In this document: positions 1 to 7,723 of the stretch, piece by piece
Layout: every line of letters begins with the position of its first letter
How positions within the stretch are numbered: position 1 is the stretch's first letter
Assembly (NCBI GenBank): GCA_015229115.1
Contig: JADGCH010000005.1
Coordinates: 1-59,547, forward strand
Source: Magnetococcales bacterium
GTDB taxonomy: Bacteria; Pseudomonadota; Magnetococcia; Magnetococcales; JADGCH01
DNA: 59,547 nucleotides
Direction of reading: 5' to 3'
Position numbers and translations under genes: made by a program
The notes under the pieces: generated by a model
The model's input: the letters and a program-made list of their open reading frames with translations, nothing else
Databases searched by the model: none
Told to the model about the DNA's origin: nothing

Positions 1-55
1 GCTCATTTAGCTTTATGGTTTGATCCATTTGTATCGCGTCTGGAATATAGATCAG
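1..55 (+). repeat. 55-bp direct repeat, copy 1
   Basis: These bases are identical to 2172-2226 inside the HerA-like gene and lie in the same orientation. The identity stops abruptly at base 56, where transposase sequence begins. Read in frame they encode the same peptide as the internal copy. Either a fragment of a second copy of the gene lies here, or the window starts at an assembly-graph branch point. Confidence 0.9.
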
Positions 56-256
56 GACCGATAACATCATGCCAGGAGATAATGGCGGCGCACCAACACC
101 ACCAACCTTGTAGCGCCTCTCGAACCGACTCAGATCCATCCCTTCCACCACGTCAAGAATCAGGTGGGCTATATCGTCTTCCGGAACCCACTCCGTCATG
201 TCAACAGGTAGAAGATACCTTTGCTTGCGATCAGGCTCACGAAAAAATCCCGCCAT
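56..256 (-). pseudogene. Truncated IS1182-type transposase, N-terminal fragment
   Basis: Reading the minus strand from the ATG at 254-256, preceded by an AGGGAAAG ribosome-binding site, gives about 67 residues that look like the start of an IS1182-family DDE transposase. The giveaway features are a RYLLPVDMTEW-like opening, a WVPEDD motif, an LDVVE segment and a LSPGMMLSVLIY segment, in the order usual for that family. The DDE catalytic part is absent: similarity ends at about base 56, where the 55-bp repeat begins, and the frame then runs open to the window edge. It cannot encode a working transposase. The family assignment is by recognition of the N-terminal pattern only. Confidence 0.6.
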
Positions 257-302
257 CTTTCCCTCCAAAATGGGTAGCCAACAACGGCTATTCTACCATA
301 TC

Positions 303-680
303 ATGAGCCCATTCTGCGACAGGCTCATAGAGGCTGGGTTAAAAGACAATCCGGCTGCAGAACGTAAAGAAGGTCAGAAAGGCAGGGTCAAACAATCAGT
401 GGCCTACAACTTCTTGAAGCGGTTTGAGACTTACAAAGACGGTGTCTTACGGTTTTTGCATAATTTGGCTGTTCCTTTCGACAACAACGAAGGTGAGCGC
501 GCTGTCCGAATGCCGAAAGTAAAACTGAAGGTGTCAGGATGTTTCCGAACGGGTGACGGAGCTCTATCATTTGCAGTTCATCGAAGCTATATCGATACTA
601 TGCGTAAGCAGGGGTACGGTATACTGGAGTCACTTACCGGTTTGTTTACCGGTTATCCCATCACACCATCTATGGCGTAA
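303..680 (+). pseudogene. IS66-family transposase (TnpC) C-terminal fragment
   Basis: About 125 residues match the C-terminal end of IS66 TnpC transposases: a VLRFLHNLAVPFDNN segment, then ERAVRMPKVKLKVSGCFR, then a GYGILESLTGLFTG tail. The FDNNxxER segment belongs to the catalytic DDE core region in this family, but the first two catalytic acidic residues would lie upstream and are missing. The open frame can be extended left to 198 only through unrelated sequence. It ends at a TAA at 678-680. Not functional on its own. Confidence 0.75.
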
Positions 681-744
681 CAAAGGAAGCCAGCGTCGTT
701 TTCCTCGTTTTGCTTTGTGGTGTTTTGATCCTGCTGTTAAGATA

Positions 745-759
745 GGGCTGAACAGTTAC
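745..759 (+). repeat. Probable IS66 right terminal inverted repeat
   Basis: GGGCTGAACAGTTAC; its reverse complement begins GTAACTGTTCAG, as expected for IS66-type ends. The matching left end is not in the window, so this is inferred from family knowledge and position just after the transposase stop. Confidence 0.5.
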
Positions 760-764
760 GGTGC

Positions 765-3700
765 ATGTTTGTTGCTGATGATTTTGATGATATTGATGAG
801 GATGCCCGTTTTGAAGCCAAAGTGGTGATCCGTGCTTTGGCAGATACAAAAGATGGTCAGCTACCAGCAGAAACAGAAAGCGAGGATTTTTTACTCTGTT
901 TCGGTGATAGTACTCCTGCCATCAAGTCAAGCAGTGGTCAGGAATTTGTGACCTTGGCGCTGGCAGCCAGCTCAATAGCTGCTGATCTGTCCGGTTTTGA
1001 TAAGATACGGGGGATCAATCGTGACAGGCAGGGTTATATCAGCTGCCGTGGGTCAAATGGCAGTGGCCGCGTCTACGTTCCGGAATTGTTGGCAGAACTG
1101 GCTAATGATTGGATTGATAGGAAAGGTGCACTGGGACGTTGGCGTGTTCCTATTCGTGCTGATGGTTCACGAGCTGGAGAGTTTGAGTTTATTCCGGAAA
1201 CGGTCAATGTAGATGCCGATTCAGCCAAGCGATTCCGTAAGGCAACTGAAAAATTTTCTCAGTGGATTCCAGCAGAATGCGGTCCGCTGGGTCGGCTTTA
1301 TCTGGATGATACCGTCATTCATGAATACGTCATAGCTGCCATGGAATGGTGGAAGGATGCCCACCCCACCGCTGCATGGATTCAGACTGTTGAAGTGTGG
1401 ATGATGGGTAGGGCAGACCGACCTATTGGCTTGATTGTATTGCCAACTCATCCATTGAGGGTGGCATGGCAACAGGCTTTCGATCTGTTGGTGCGCCAAT
1501 ATGTTGATCGTCCAAAAAATGACAAAAATGCCATTATTAAATGGGTGGAACCACTGAATGGGAGTAATTATCCAGCCATGCTACCGGGGTTGGCTCCCGA
1601 TACTGGCTGGATTTTTGCCGACATGCTTGGCTTCCATGCTGTCGCCATGATTGACACTAGCGATAAGGAACCACAGGAGACGGTTTCCTTACTGGCGCAG
1701 CTGTTGGACTATCGTAACAACAAGGGTACCATCGTTGTTCCTTCTGTTGGCAAAGAGGCTGCTGTATTGCTGGGAAAGGAGATTAGTCGTTATCTGTCAT
1801 GCCACCCAGAAAGCAGGAGTATCCATCTACATGCCCTGCATCCAGGCGATGCCATGCCTGTTGCTCGTGCTCTACATCACGCTTTGGAAGATGTGAAGCA
1901 AGCAGATGATGATGAAACTGAGATGGACTCAGAGAATTCATCGGGTCAGCAACAAATGCAACACTACCGCCATGTTTTTAACCTGGGGCTTTACTCAGAA
2001 AGGGAAACCCTGAACACTGGGCGGTTTCTGTCTCTCACTGCTGCTCGGCAACGCAGTCGTGGTGGTATACCGGAAGAAGATCGATGGTTTTTGGACAGTG
2101 TCACCCGTCTAGGCGATACGACGCTGTCACGATTGTCCTGGTCGCGCCATTCGGGTCAGCCAAACGCTCCAGCTCATTTAGCTTTATGGTTTGATCCATT
2201 TGTATCGCGTCTGGAATATAGATCAGAAAAAAGTATTGGTGCGGGAACGCTGGAGGTTTATGGAATAGCGTTGATTCCTGACCGACGTTTCTATTTTGAT
2301 CCCGTGCCTCGCTGGTTATCCACCATTCCTTCACGTTTCGATGGTATCAAACACCCCGAAGCTCGGAAATTTTCTGAGCGATTGATTGAACTGCATGGAA
2401 CCCTGTTGCGCATGGTTGCCAAACATCTGGGAGGCAGTTCAGAGGACTGGCCTGTCTTGGTGACTGAAATTGCTCCAGGACAGGAAAAGGTCATGGAGGG
2501 TTTGCATCGGTTGTGTGATTGGGTGATTACCATGGATCGCCATGCGGGCATCGAGTATTTCGATTCACCACTGCAGCGGCGCACGATTTATGATGCCTAC
2601 CTGATTGATTGTGTTCCGGAACGGGATGAATTGGGATTTTTACAGCTCATCACCTCCACCTCTTCACTGGACGAAATCCTGCGGTTACTGGATACAGCTT
2701 TGGGAGAAATGGGGCTATCTTCCAGTTCTCGTAACTGTCATTTCCTGCTTAATGCTTTACGGGCTATCAGTGGTCGGCTGGCTATGCGTCTGGTTCAGCC
2801 CGGAACAGTTGTTCAGGAGATGATTGCCTTAGCTGCCATACAACTCTACTGTTCCAGCAGCAGACCTAAACCGGAACCTTGGCAAAGTTTATCGTTAAAG
2901 GATGGTTTTCTTGTTCCATTGGATGATGTGCCTGAGTTGCTAGGGTCAGCAGAAACAGGAAAAAGGAAAGGTGATGACTCTACCCGTCAACGTGCTGATC
3001 TGATCTATATCACAACGACGAAATCTGGCCTGAATATTACTTTTATTGAGGTGAAATACCGTCGTAACCTAGCAACAGCGCGGGATTCATCTTTAATCGA
3101 GCAAACCAGTGATCAGCTTGAGAATTCTGTGCGCCAATGGGATAGTATGTTTGGTTCTGATAAGCATCCATTGGTCAAAAGCATCCAACGTGCGCGTTTG
3201 GTGCGGATACTCCGTTTTTATGCGCGCAAAGGACAGCGCCATACCATGAGTGACGGTGCTTTTGGGAGGATTAATCGTGAGCTAACCAAACTGGCTGAAA
3301 ATTGGCAGGACTACCCCTTGCCATCTGGGCAAGATGTCACTCGATTGGGCTTTGTTTTTTGTCCGGAGAATGGCGCGCCGGATCCTACACACATTGATCA
3401 GCAGTGCTGGTTGTTTGGTCAGCAGATAGTGGTCGAAGCCCGTTGTGATACGACAACCGAGACACCAGATTCAAACAACACGACTGATGTCGCTAATATG
3501 GAAATGGCTGATACGCAGGCAACTGTGACTACGACACAAGATGCTGGTATGGCTGTGATACAACAGCCAGAGCATCGTTTGGCAGTCAACCATCCGGTTG
3601 AGTCGACAGTAATCGACAAGACGGCAGAAATTCTATTGGGTCATGATCGTAACGGTGCAGCTGTCCACTGGTCGGTACAGATTGCTGGCAATCCCCATTT

Positions 3701-4670
3701 GCTGATGGTTGGATTGCCTGGTATGGGAAAAACCACCAGCTTGATTCAGATCTGCCGACAGTTTATGCGGTATGGGGTGGTACCAATTGTTTTTTCTTAT
3801 CATCAGGATATTGATGATAAACTGGCAGGACATTTTGGTGGCCGACTGCATAAAATTCGTTACGATGGACTGGGCTTCAATCCATTGCAGGTGGTCAGTG
3901 GCGAACCATCCGCTTACCTGGATAATGCTGCTTTGCTTCGGGACAATTTTGCGGCGATTTTTCCTGATCTGGGAGATGTACAGCTGGGGTCTATACGGGA
4001 AGCATTGATCAAAAGTTATCAGGATCGAGGGTGGACAAAAAAGGGAAATACAGGAGAAATCCCACCTCTGTCGGCATTCTATGATATTTTACGTTCAGAA
4101 TCAAAGCCGGATAAGGGGCTCATGACACGTTTGACTGAACTGGCTGACTACGGATTGTTTGACACCGTATCGGACAGCTCCAGCTTGTTGGATGTGCAGA
4201 TTCCCGCACTGATACAAATCCATGTTTTACAAAATGAAGCATTGCAACGCGCTTTTTCTATCTTCATGTTACAGAGCATTTATCAATCCATGTTTCAGAG
4301 GGGGCCGCAAAAACGCATCACTCACGCGGTCATTTTTGATGAGGCTCACCGTGCCGCAAAACTGAAACTGATTCCAACCATGGCTAAAGAATGTCGGAAA
4401 TATGGAATTTCTCTGGTATTGGCATCTCAGGAGGTCAAGGATTTTGATTCATCCTTTGTTAACTCCGTAGCAAATTATCTGACATTGAGAGTCAATGATA
4501 CGGATGCGCGTATCATGGCTAAAAATTTCGTTTCGTCAGATAAGGTTAAATTTTATACAGATCGTATTAAACAGACTCAAAAGCATAAAGCGTGGTTCCA
4601 TCAGGAAGGAAGGGCGATGCCGATAGAGATCTCTTTGGTTGATGGAAATACCACCAGTGTACGAAGCTAA
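765..4670 (+). CDS. HerA-like ATPase with PD-(D/E)XK nuclease core, DptH-like; probably 5'-truncated
   Basis: The predicted 1,301-residue protein has a nuclease-type core at about 743-764 (Asp745, then IEVK with Glu762 and Lys764) and a C-terminal HerA/FtsK-like ATPase: Walker A GLPGMGKTT at 983-991, Walker B VIFDEAH at 1189-1195, and a LVLASQ sensor segment after it. This layout recalls DptH, the HerA-type protein of phosphorothioation-linked restriction, and other defence ATPases; membership in that family is inference. The first ATG lies five bases after the IS66 terminus and has no good ribosome-binding site, while DptH proteins are longer (about 1,700 residues), so the native start was probably lost. 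The rest of the frame is intact. No dnd genes are visible in the window. Confidence 0.65.
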   Translation: MFVADDFDDIDEDARFEAKVVIRALADTKDGQLPAETESEDFLLCFGDSTPAIKSSSGQEFVTLALAASSIAADLSGFDKIRGINRDRQGYISCRGSNGSGRVYVPELLAELANDWIDRKGALGRWRVPIRADGSRAGEFEFIPETVNVDADSAKRFRKATEKFSQWIPAECGPLGRLYLDDTVIHEYVIAAMEWWKDAHPTAAWIQTVEVWMMGRADRPIGLIVLPTHPLRVAWQQAFDLLVRQYVDRPKNDKNAIIKWVEPLNGSNYPAMLPGLAPDTGWIFADMLGFHAVAMIDTSDKEPQETVSLLAQLLDYRNNKGTIVVPSVGKEAAVLLGKEISRYLSCHPESRSIHLHALHPGDAMPVARALHHALEDVKQADDDETEMDSENSSGQQQMQHYRHVFNLGLYSERETLNTGRFLSLTAARQRSRGGIPEEDRWFLDSVTRLGDTTLSRLSWSRHSGQPNAPAHLALWFDPFVSRLEYRSEKSIGAGTLEVYGIALIPDRRFYFDPVPRWLSTIPSRFDGIKHPEARKFSERLIELHGTLLRMVAKHLGGSSEDWPVLVTEIAPGQEKVMEGLHRLCDWVITMDRHAGIEYFDSPLQRRTIYDAYLIDCVPERDELGFLQLITSTSSLDEILRLLDTALGEMGLSSSSRNCHFLLNALRAISGRLAMRLVQPGTVVQEMIALAAIQLYCSSSRPKPEPWQSLSLKDGFLVPLDDVPELLGSAETGKRKGDDSTRQRADLIYITTTKSGLNITFIEVKYRRNLATARDSSLIEQTSDQLENSVRQWDSMFGSDKHPLVKSIQRARLVRILRFYARKGQRHTMSDGAFGRINRELTKLAENWQDYPLPSGQDVTRLGFVFCPENGAPDPTHIDQQCWLFGQQIVVEARCDTTTETPDSNNTTDVANMEMADTQATVTTTQDAGMAVIQQPEHRLAVNHPVESTVIDKTAEILLGHDRNGAAVHWSVQIAGNPHLLMVGLPGMGKTTSLIQICRQFMRYGVVPIVFSYHQDIDDKLAGHFGGRLHKIRYDGLGFNPLQVVSGEPSAYLDNAALLRDNFAAIFPDLGDVQLGSIREALIKSYQDRGWTKKGNTGEIPPLSAFYDILRSESKPDKGLMTRLTELADYGLFDTVSDSSSLLDVQIPALIQIHVLQNEALQRAFSIFMLQSIYQSMFQRGPQKRITHAVIFDEAHRAAKLKLIPTMAKECRKYGISLVLASQEVKDFDSSFVNSVANYLTLRVNDTDARIMAKNFVSSDKVKFYTDRIKQTQKHKAWFHQEGRAMPIEISLVDGNTTSVRS
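2172..2226 (+). repeat. 55-bp direct repeat, copy 2 (inside HerA-like gene)
   Basis: Exact copy of bases 1-55. The two copies are 2,171 bp apart, so a join from 2226 to 56 would describe a tandem duplication or circle of 56-2226. Confidence 0.9.
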
Positions 4671-5685
4671 ACAATCACGTGATGAGTATGATATCCCGTG
4701 GAAAGAAGTTATAGAAGAATTTCTACGTGAGTTGTTGGCTTTGCTGTTGCCAGCACTGCATGACAGCATTGACTGGTCCCGTACACCGGAATTTCTCGAT
4801 CAGGAGCTGGCCCGTATTCTGGTTGATGCGGCCACCACCAACCGGCGGGTCGATAAGCTGATCAAGGTATGGCTCAAGGATGGCAGTGAGCGCTGGATTC
4901 TGCTGCATGTTGAGGTACAGGGAGATCGTGACCCTGAATTTGAAGAGCGCATGTTCCAGTGCTATTACCGTATTTACGACCTGTTCCGCAAGATGGTGGT
5001 GGGCATTGCGTTGCTCGCTGATATGAGTGACAGCTGGCGTCCTGTGGAGTACTGTTCCGGCCAGTTTGGCAGTCAGATCATCTACCGGTTCAATGCTATC
5101 AAACTGTTGGATTTTATGGGCCGTGAGGATGAATTGAGGGCGTCGAACAATCCCTTCGCTGTTGTCCTGCTGGCCCATCTGTACGCCAAGAAAACCCGAG
5201 GTGACACTGAGCGGCGTTATCAGGTCAAGAAGGAGATTATCCGTGGGTTACACCAGAAGGGATTGGATCATCAGAAGATTCGTCAGCTGCTGCGTTTTAT
5301 CGACTGGATACTGCAGCTGCCAAAAATCGCTAACCAGCAGCTCGCCCAAGAGCTGGCAGAACTTGAAGGAGAAAGTAAAATGCCATCGTATGTGACCAGT
5401 TTTGAACAGATTGGGATGGAGAAAGGCATGGAGAAAGGCATGGAGAAAGGCATGGAGAAAGGCATGGAGAAAGGCATGGAGAAAGGCGTGGAGAAAGGCC
5501 GCAAAGAGGAGGGATCATCCATGTTGCTCCGCCTCCTGCGCCGTCGTTTTACCGATCTCCCAGGTTGGGTTGAGCAAAAAGTCATCAACGCCAACCTGGA
5601 ATTATTGGAGGAATGGGCAGACCGGTTTGTTCATGCCCATTCTTTGGAGGATATCTTCGGTGATGAGGCACAAACGGCCCACTGA
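4642..5685 (+). CDS. Rpn-family recombination-promoting nuclease/putative transposase with DUF4351-type tail
   Basis: The protein has the Rpn/PD-(D/E)XK opening seen in this family: DYDIPWKE-like start, EFLRELLALLLP, then a core with RRVDKLIKVW and WILLHVEVQGD, where Glu and Gln of VEVQ stand in the catalytic strand. A run of GMEK repeats links this to a C-terminal DUF4351-like module (MLLRLLRRRF...FGDEAQ). Rpn proteins are DNA endonucleases that promote RecA-independent recombination. ATG at 4642 is chosen; a TTG three bases earlier is possible. The start overlaps the end of the HerA-like gene by 29 bp, so the two are probably cotranscribed. The tail is nearly the same as that of the protein at 43.5 kb. 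Confidence 0.8.
   Translation: MEIPPVYEAKQSRDEYDIPWKEVIEEFLRELLALLLPALHDSIDWSRTPEFLDQELARILVDAATTNRRVDKLIKVWLKDGSERWILLHVEVQGDRDPEFEERMFQCYYRIYDLFRKMVVGIALLADMSDSWRPVEYCSGQFGSQIIYRFNAIKLLDFMGREDELRASNNPFAVVLLAHLYAKKTRGDTERRYQVKKEIIRGLHQKGLDHQKIRQLLRFIDWILQLPKIANQQLAQELAELEGESKMPSYVTSFEQIGMEKGMEKGMEKGMEKGMEKGMEKGVEKGRKEEGSSMLLRLLRRRFTDLPGWVEQKVINANLELLEEWADRFVHAHSLEDIFGDEAQTAH
5413..5496 (+). repeat. 12-bp in-frame tandem repeat (seven units)
   Basis: Seven units of about GGCATGGAGAAA encode GMEK six times and GVEK once in the linker of the Rpn protein. The unit is a multiple of three, so unit gain or loss keeps the frame and only changes linker length. Confidence 0.95.
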
Positions 5686-5694
5686 CAGGGGCTA

Positions 5695-6993
5695 TTACTG
5701 AATCATCCCCATCGACCGAGGCAACCAGAGTGATAGGGCAGGCCAGTAGGTCACCAGCACCAGGAATACCAGCATGGTGATCAACCATGGCACTGTAGCC
5801 ACGGTCACCTCGGTCAGGCCCTGCTTGGTGATGCCGCTGGCGACGTAAAGATTCAGCCCGACTGGTGGTGTCAGCATGCCTACTTCCATGTTAACGGTGA
5901 TCAGAATGCCGAAGTGGACCGGATGAATGCCCAGACTAAGGGCCATGGGAAACAGGATCGGCGCCATGATCAGTACAATCGATGTTGGTTCCATGAAATT
6001 ACCGGCCACCAGCAGAATCAGGTTAACGACCAGCAGAAACGTAACGGCATTCAGACCGCTGTCCAGCATCCATTGGGCCATCTGCTGCGGAATGTTTTCG
6101 TGGGTCAGCAGGAACGAAAACAGCATGGCATTGGTGATGATATACAGCAGCATGGCGCTCATGTTGGCTGATGCCAGCAGGACGCGTGGGACATCCCGGA
6201 TGGATAGGTCACGGTGGACAAACACCGCAATGATAAAGGCGTAGACAGCGCTGATAGCAGCGGCCTCGGTTGGGGTAAAGACGCCGCTATAGATACCCCC
6301 CATCACCACGACGATCAGCATCAGCCCCCAGACAGCCTGTTGCAGGGCGTGCCAGCGCTCATGCCAGCTGGCGCGGGGTTGGCGTGGGTAGTTCAGACGT
6401 ACGGCACGGTACCATGTGGTGAAGCCAAGCATGGTTGCCAGCACGACTCCAGGCAGAATACCAGCCATAAACAGGGCCCCGACCGATGTGCTGGTGGAGA
6501 CAGCATACATGACCATGACGATCGAAGGTGGGATGAGAATCCCCAAGGCTCCTGATGCCGTTACCACGCCGGTACCGAAGCGGAGAGGAAAGCCAGTTCG
6601 TACCATCGCTGGAATCAGGATGGCACCGATGGCAGCCACGGTGGCTGGGGATGAACCCGATACTGCCGCAAACAGGGCACAGGCCACCACACCCGCCAGT
6701 CCCAAACCTCCATGGAGATGACCGACCATGGAAGTGGCAAAACGGATCATACGTCGTGCTACACCCCCATGGGTCAAAAAATTACCGGCCAGGATGAAAA
6801 AGGGGATGGCCATGATCTCGAATTTTTCAATACCAGTGAACAGTTTCATGGCTACGGCTTCGATGGGGACGTGCGTCATGGTGAACAGGAACGTCAGTAC
6901 GGTCAGTCCGAGCGCAATGGAAATCGGCATGCCGGTCAGCAGCAGTACGGTCAGCAGGGCGAAGATGATCAGGGCGCTGTTCATGACGGTCAA
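5695..6993 (-). CDS. dctM: TRAP transporter large permease (DctM)
   Basis: A 432-residue, highly hydrophobic protein with the DctM pattern: MPISIALGLTVL near the start, GSSPATVAAIGAILIP, GILIPPSIVMVMYAV and TPPVGLNLYVASG near the end. DctM is the ion-coupled translocation subunit in the inner membrane of tripartite TRAP importers for organic acids such as dicarboxylates. Its ATG overlaps the stop of dctQ by four bases (ATGA), showing translational coupling. The periplasmic binding protein DctP is not in the window, so the substrate cannot be told. It ends nine bases from the convergent Rpn gene. Confidence 0.92.
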   Translation of the reverse strand: MTVMNSALIIFALLTVLLLTGMPISIALGLTVLTFLFTMTHVPIEAVAMKLFTGIEKFEIMAIPFFILAGNFLTHGGVARRMIRFATSMVGHLHGGLGLAGVVACALFAAVSGSSPATVAAIGAILIPAMVRTGFPLRFGTGVVTASGALGILIPPSIVMVMYAVSTSTSVGALFMAGILPGVVLATMLGFTTWYRAVRLNYPRQPRASWHERWHALQQAVWGLMLIVVVMGGIYSGVFTPTEAAAISAVYAFIIAVFVHRDLSIRDVPRVLLASANMSAMLLYIITNAMLFSFLLTHENIPQQMAQWMLDSGLNAVTFLLVVNLILLVAGNFMEPTSIVLIMAPILFPMALSLGIHPVHFGILITVNMEVGMLTPPVGLNLYVASGITKQGLTEVTVATVPWLITMLVFLVLVTYWPALSLWLPRSMGMIQ

Positions 6994-7574
6994 TCCTTTT
7001 CCTGCTCGACGTGGTGCACGATTGCTTCCTGTTCCAGGTCGTGGACGTCCATTCCTTCCACTTCAGTATCATCGTGGTGGGGCAGTTGGCCACTATGAAT
7101 AAAACGGCGTATGACCTGGATGAAACGGAAACACATTAACCCCGAGCCAAGCGGCACACACAGGTAAACCAGCCACATCGGCATTTCCAGGTCAGCGGAG
7201 GTTTGATCGGTATGGAACAGCTTCCAGACCAGATAGCCCCCTAAACTGCCAATGATGGCGGTGAACAGGACCCCACCACTCAATCCCAGCACAATCACCC
7301 GATTGCGCAACGGGTTTTGCATCTGGTTGACGACGACATCGACCCCGACATGAATGCCGGTGCGTACCCCGTAGGCGGCACCAAATTTAGCCATCCAGAC
7401 AAATAGGAAGATGCAGAGCTCTTGGGCCCAGCTGGTGTTGAAGGCAAAGAGATAAGGATAAAGCGCGGGAACTCCCATGGCATATCGATGGACAACGGCG
7501 ACAAAGATGATCAGCGTCGCCATGCCCATCAGCACGGTAATGACCCACTCCTCCAGACGGTCCAGTCTGTGCAC
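6990..7574 (-). CDS. dctQ: TRAP transporter small permease (DctQ)
   Basis: A 195-residue membrane protein with four hydrophobic segments; the ELCIFLFVWMAKFGAAYGVR segment is the DctQ signature region, followed by HVGVD. The frame is open further upstream to 7832, but the GTG at 7574 is chosen because GGAGAGG lies seven bases before it and the protein begins RLDRLEEWV as in the family. The extra upstream residues are low-complexity and overlap the divergent kinase gene. DctQ partners DctM; the C-terminus is rich in His, Asp and Glu. Confidence 0.88.
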   Translation of the reverse strand: MHRLDRLEEWVITVLMGMATLIIFVAVVHRYAMGVPALYPYLFAFNTSWAQELCIFLFVWMAKFGAAYGVRTGIHVGVDVVVNQMQNPLRNRVIVLGLSGGVLFTAIIGSLGGYLVWKLFHTDQTSADLEMPMWLVYLCVPLGSGLMCFRFIQVIRRFIHSGQLPHHDDTEVEGMDVHDLEQEAIVHHVEQEKD

Positions 7575-7723
7575 GGCAGCACCTCTCCTTCCATTCAGGC
7601 AACCCAACAACACAATCCCAGCAAGTTGACATAAGGATGACCAACAATGCAAGGCTTGAATAACAGGTCGCACAAAGTTACCATGACCCAAGGACCGGTT
7701 GCGTTGATGGTCGATACGGGTAG

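Larger units (their letters stand above)
303..759 (+). mobile_element. IS66-family element, right-hand remnant
   Basis: This stretch carries the last part of an IS66-type transposase (303-680) and a probable right terminus at 745-759, which ends in ...CAGTTAC, the complement of the GTAA start typical of IS66 ends. The left part of the element, with tnpA, tnpB and most of tnpC, is missing, and an IS1182-type fragment is abutted instead. The terminus sits five bases before the first ATG of the HerA-like gene, so the element appears to have inserted into that gene and later decayed. Confidence 0.65.

Noticed and set aside
5330-5594. Minus-strand open frames with PFSM or LSPC repeats
   Set aside because: They are the reverse reading of the GMEK-coding repeat of the Rpn gene.
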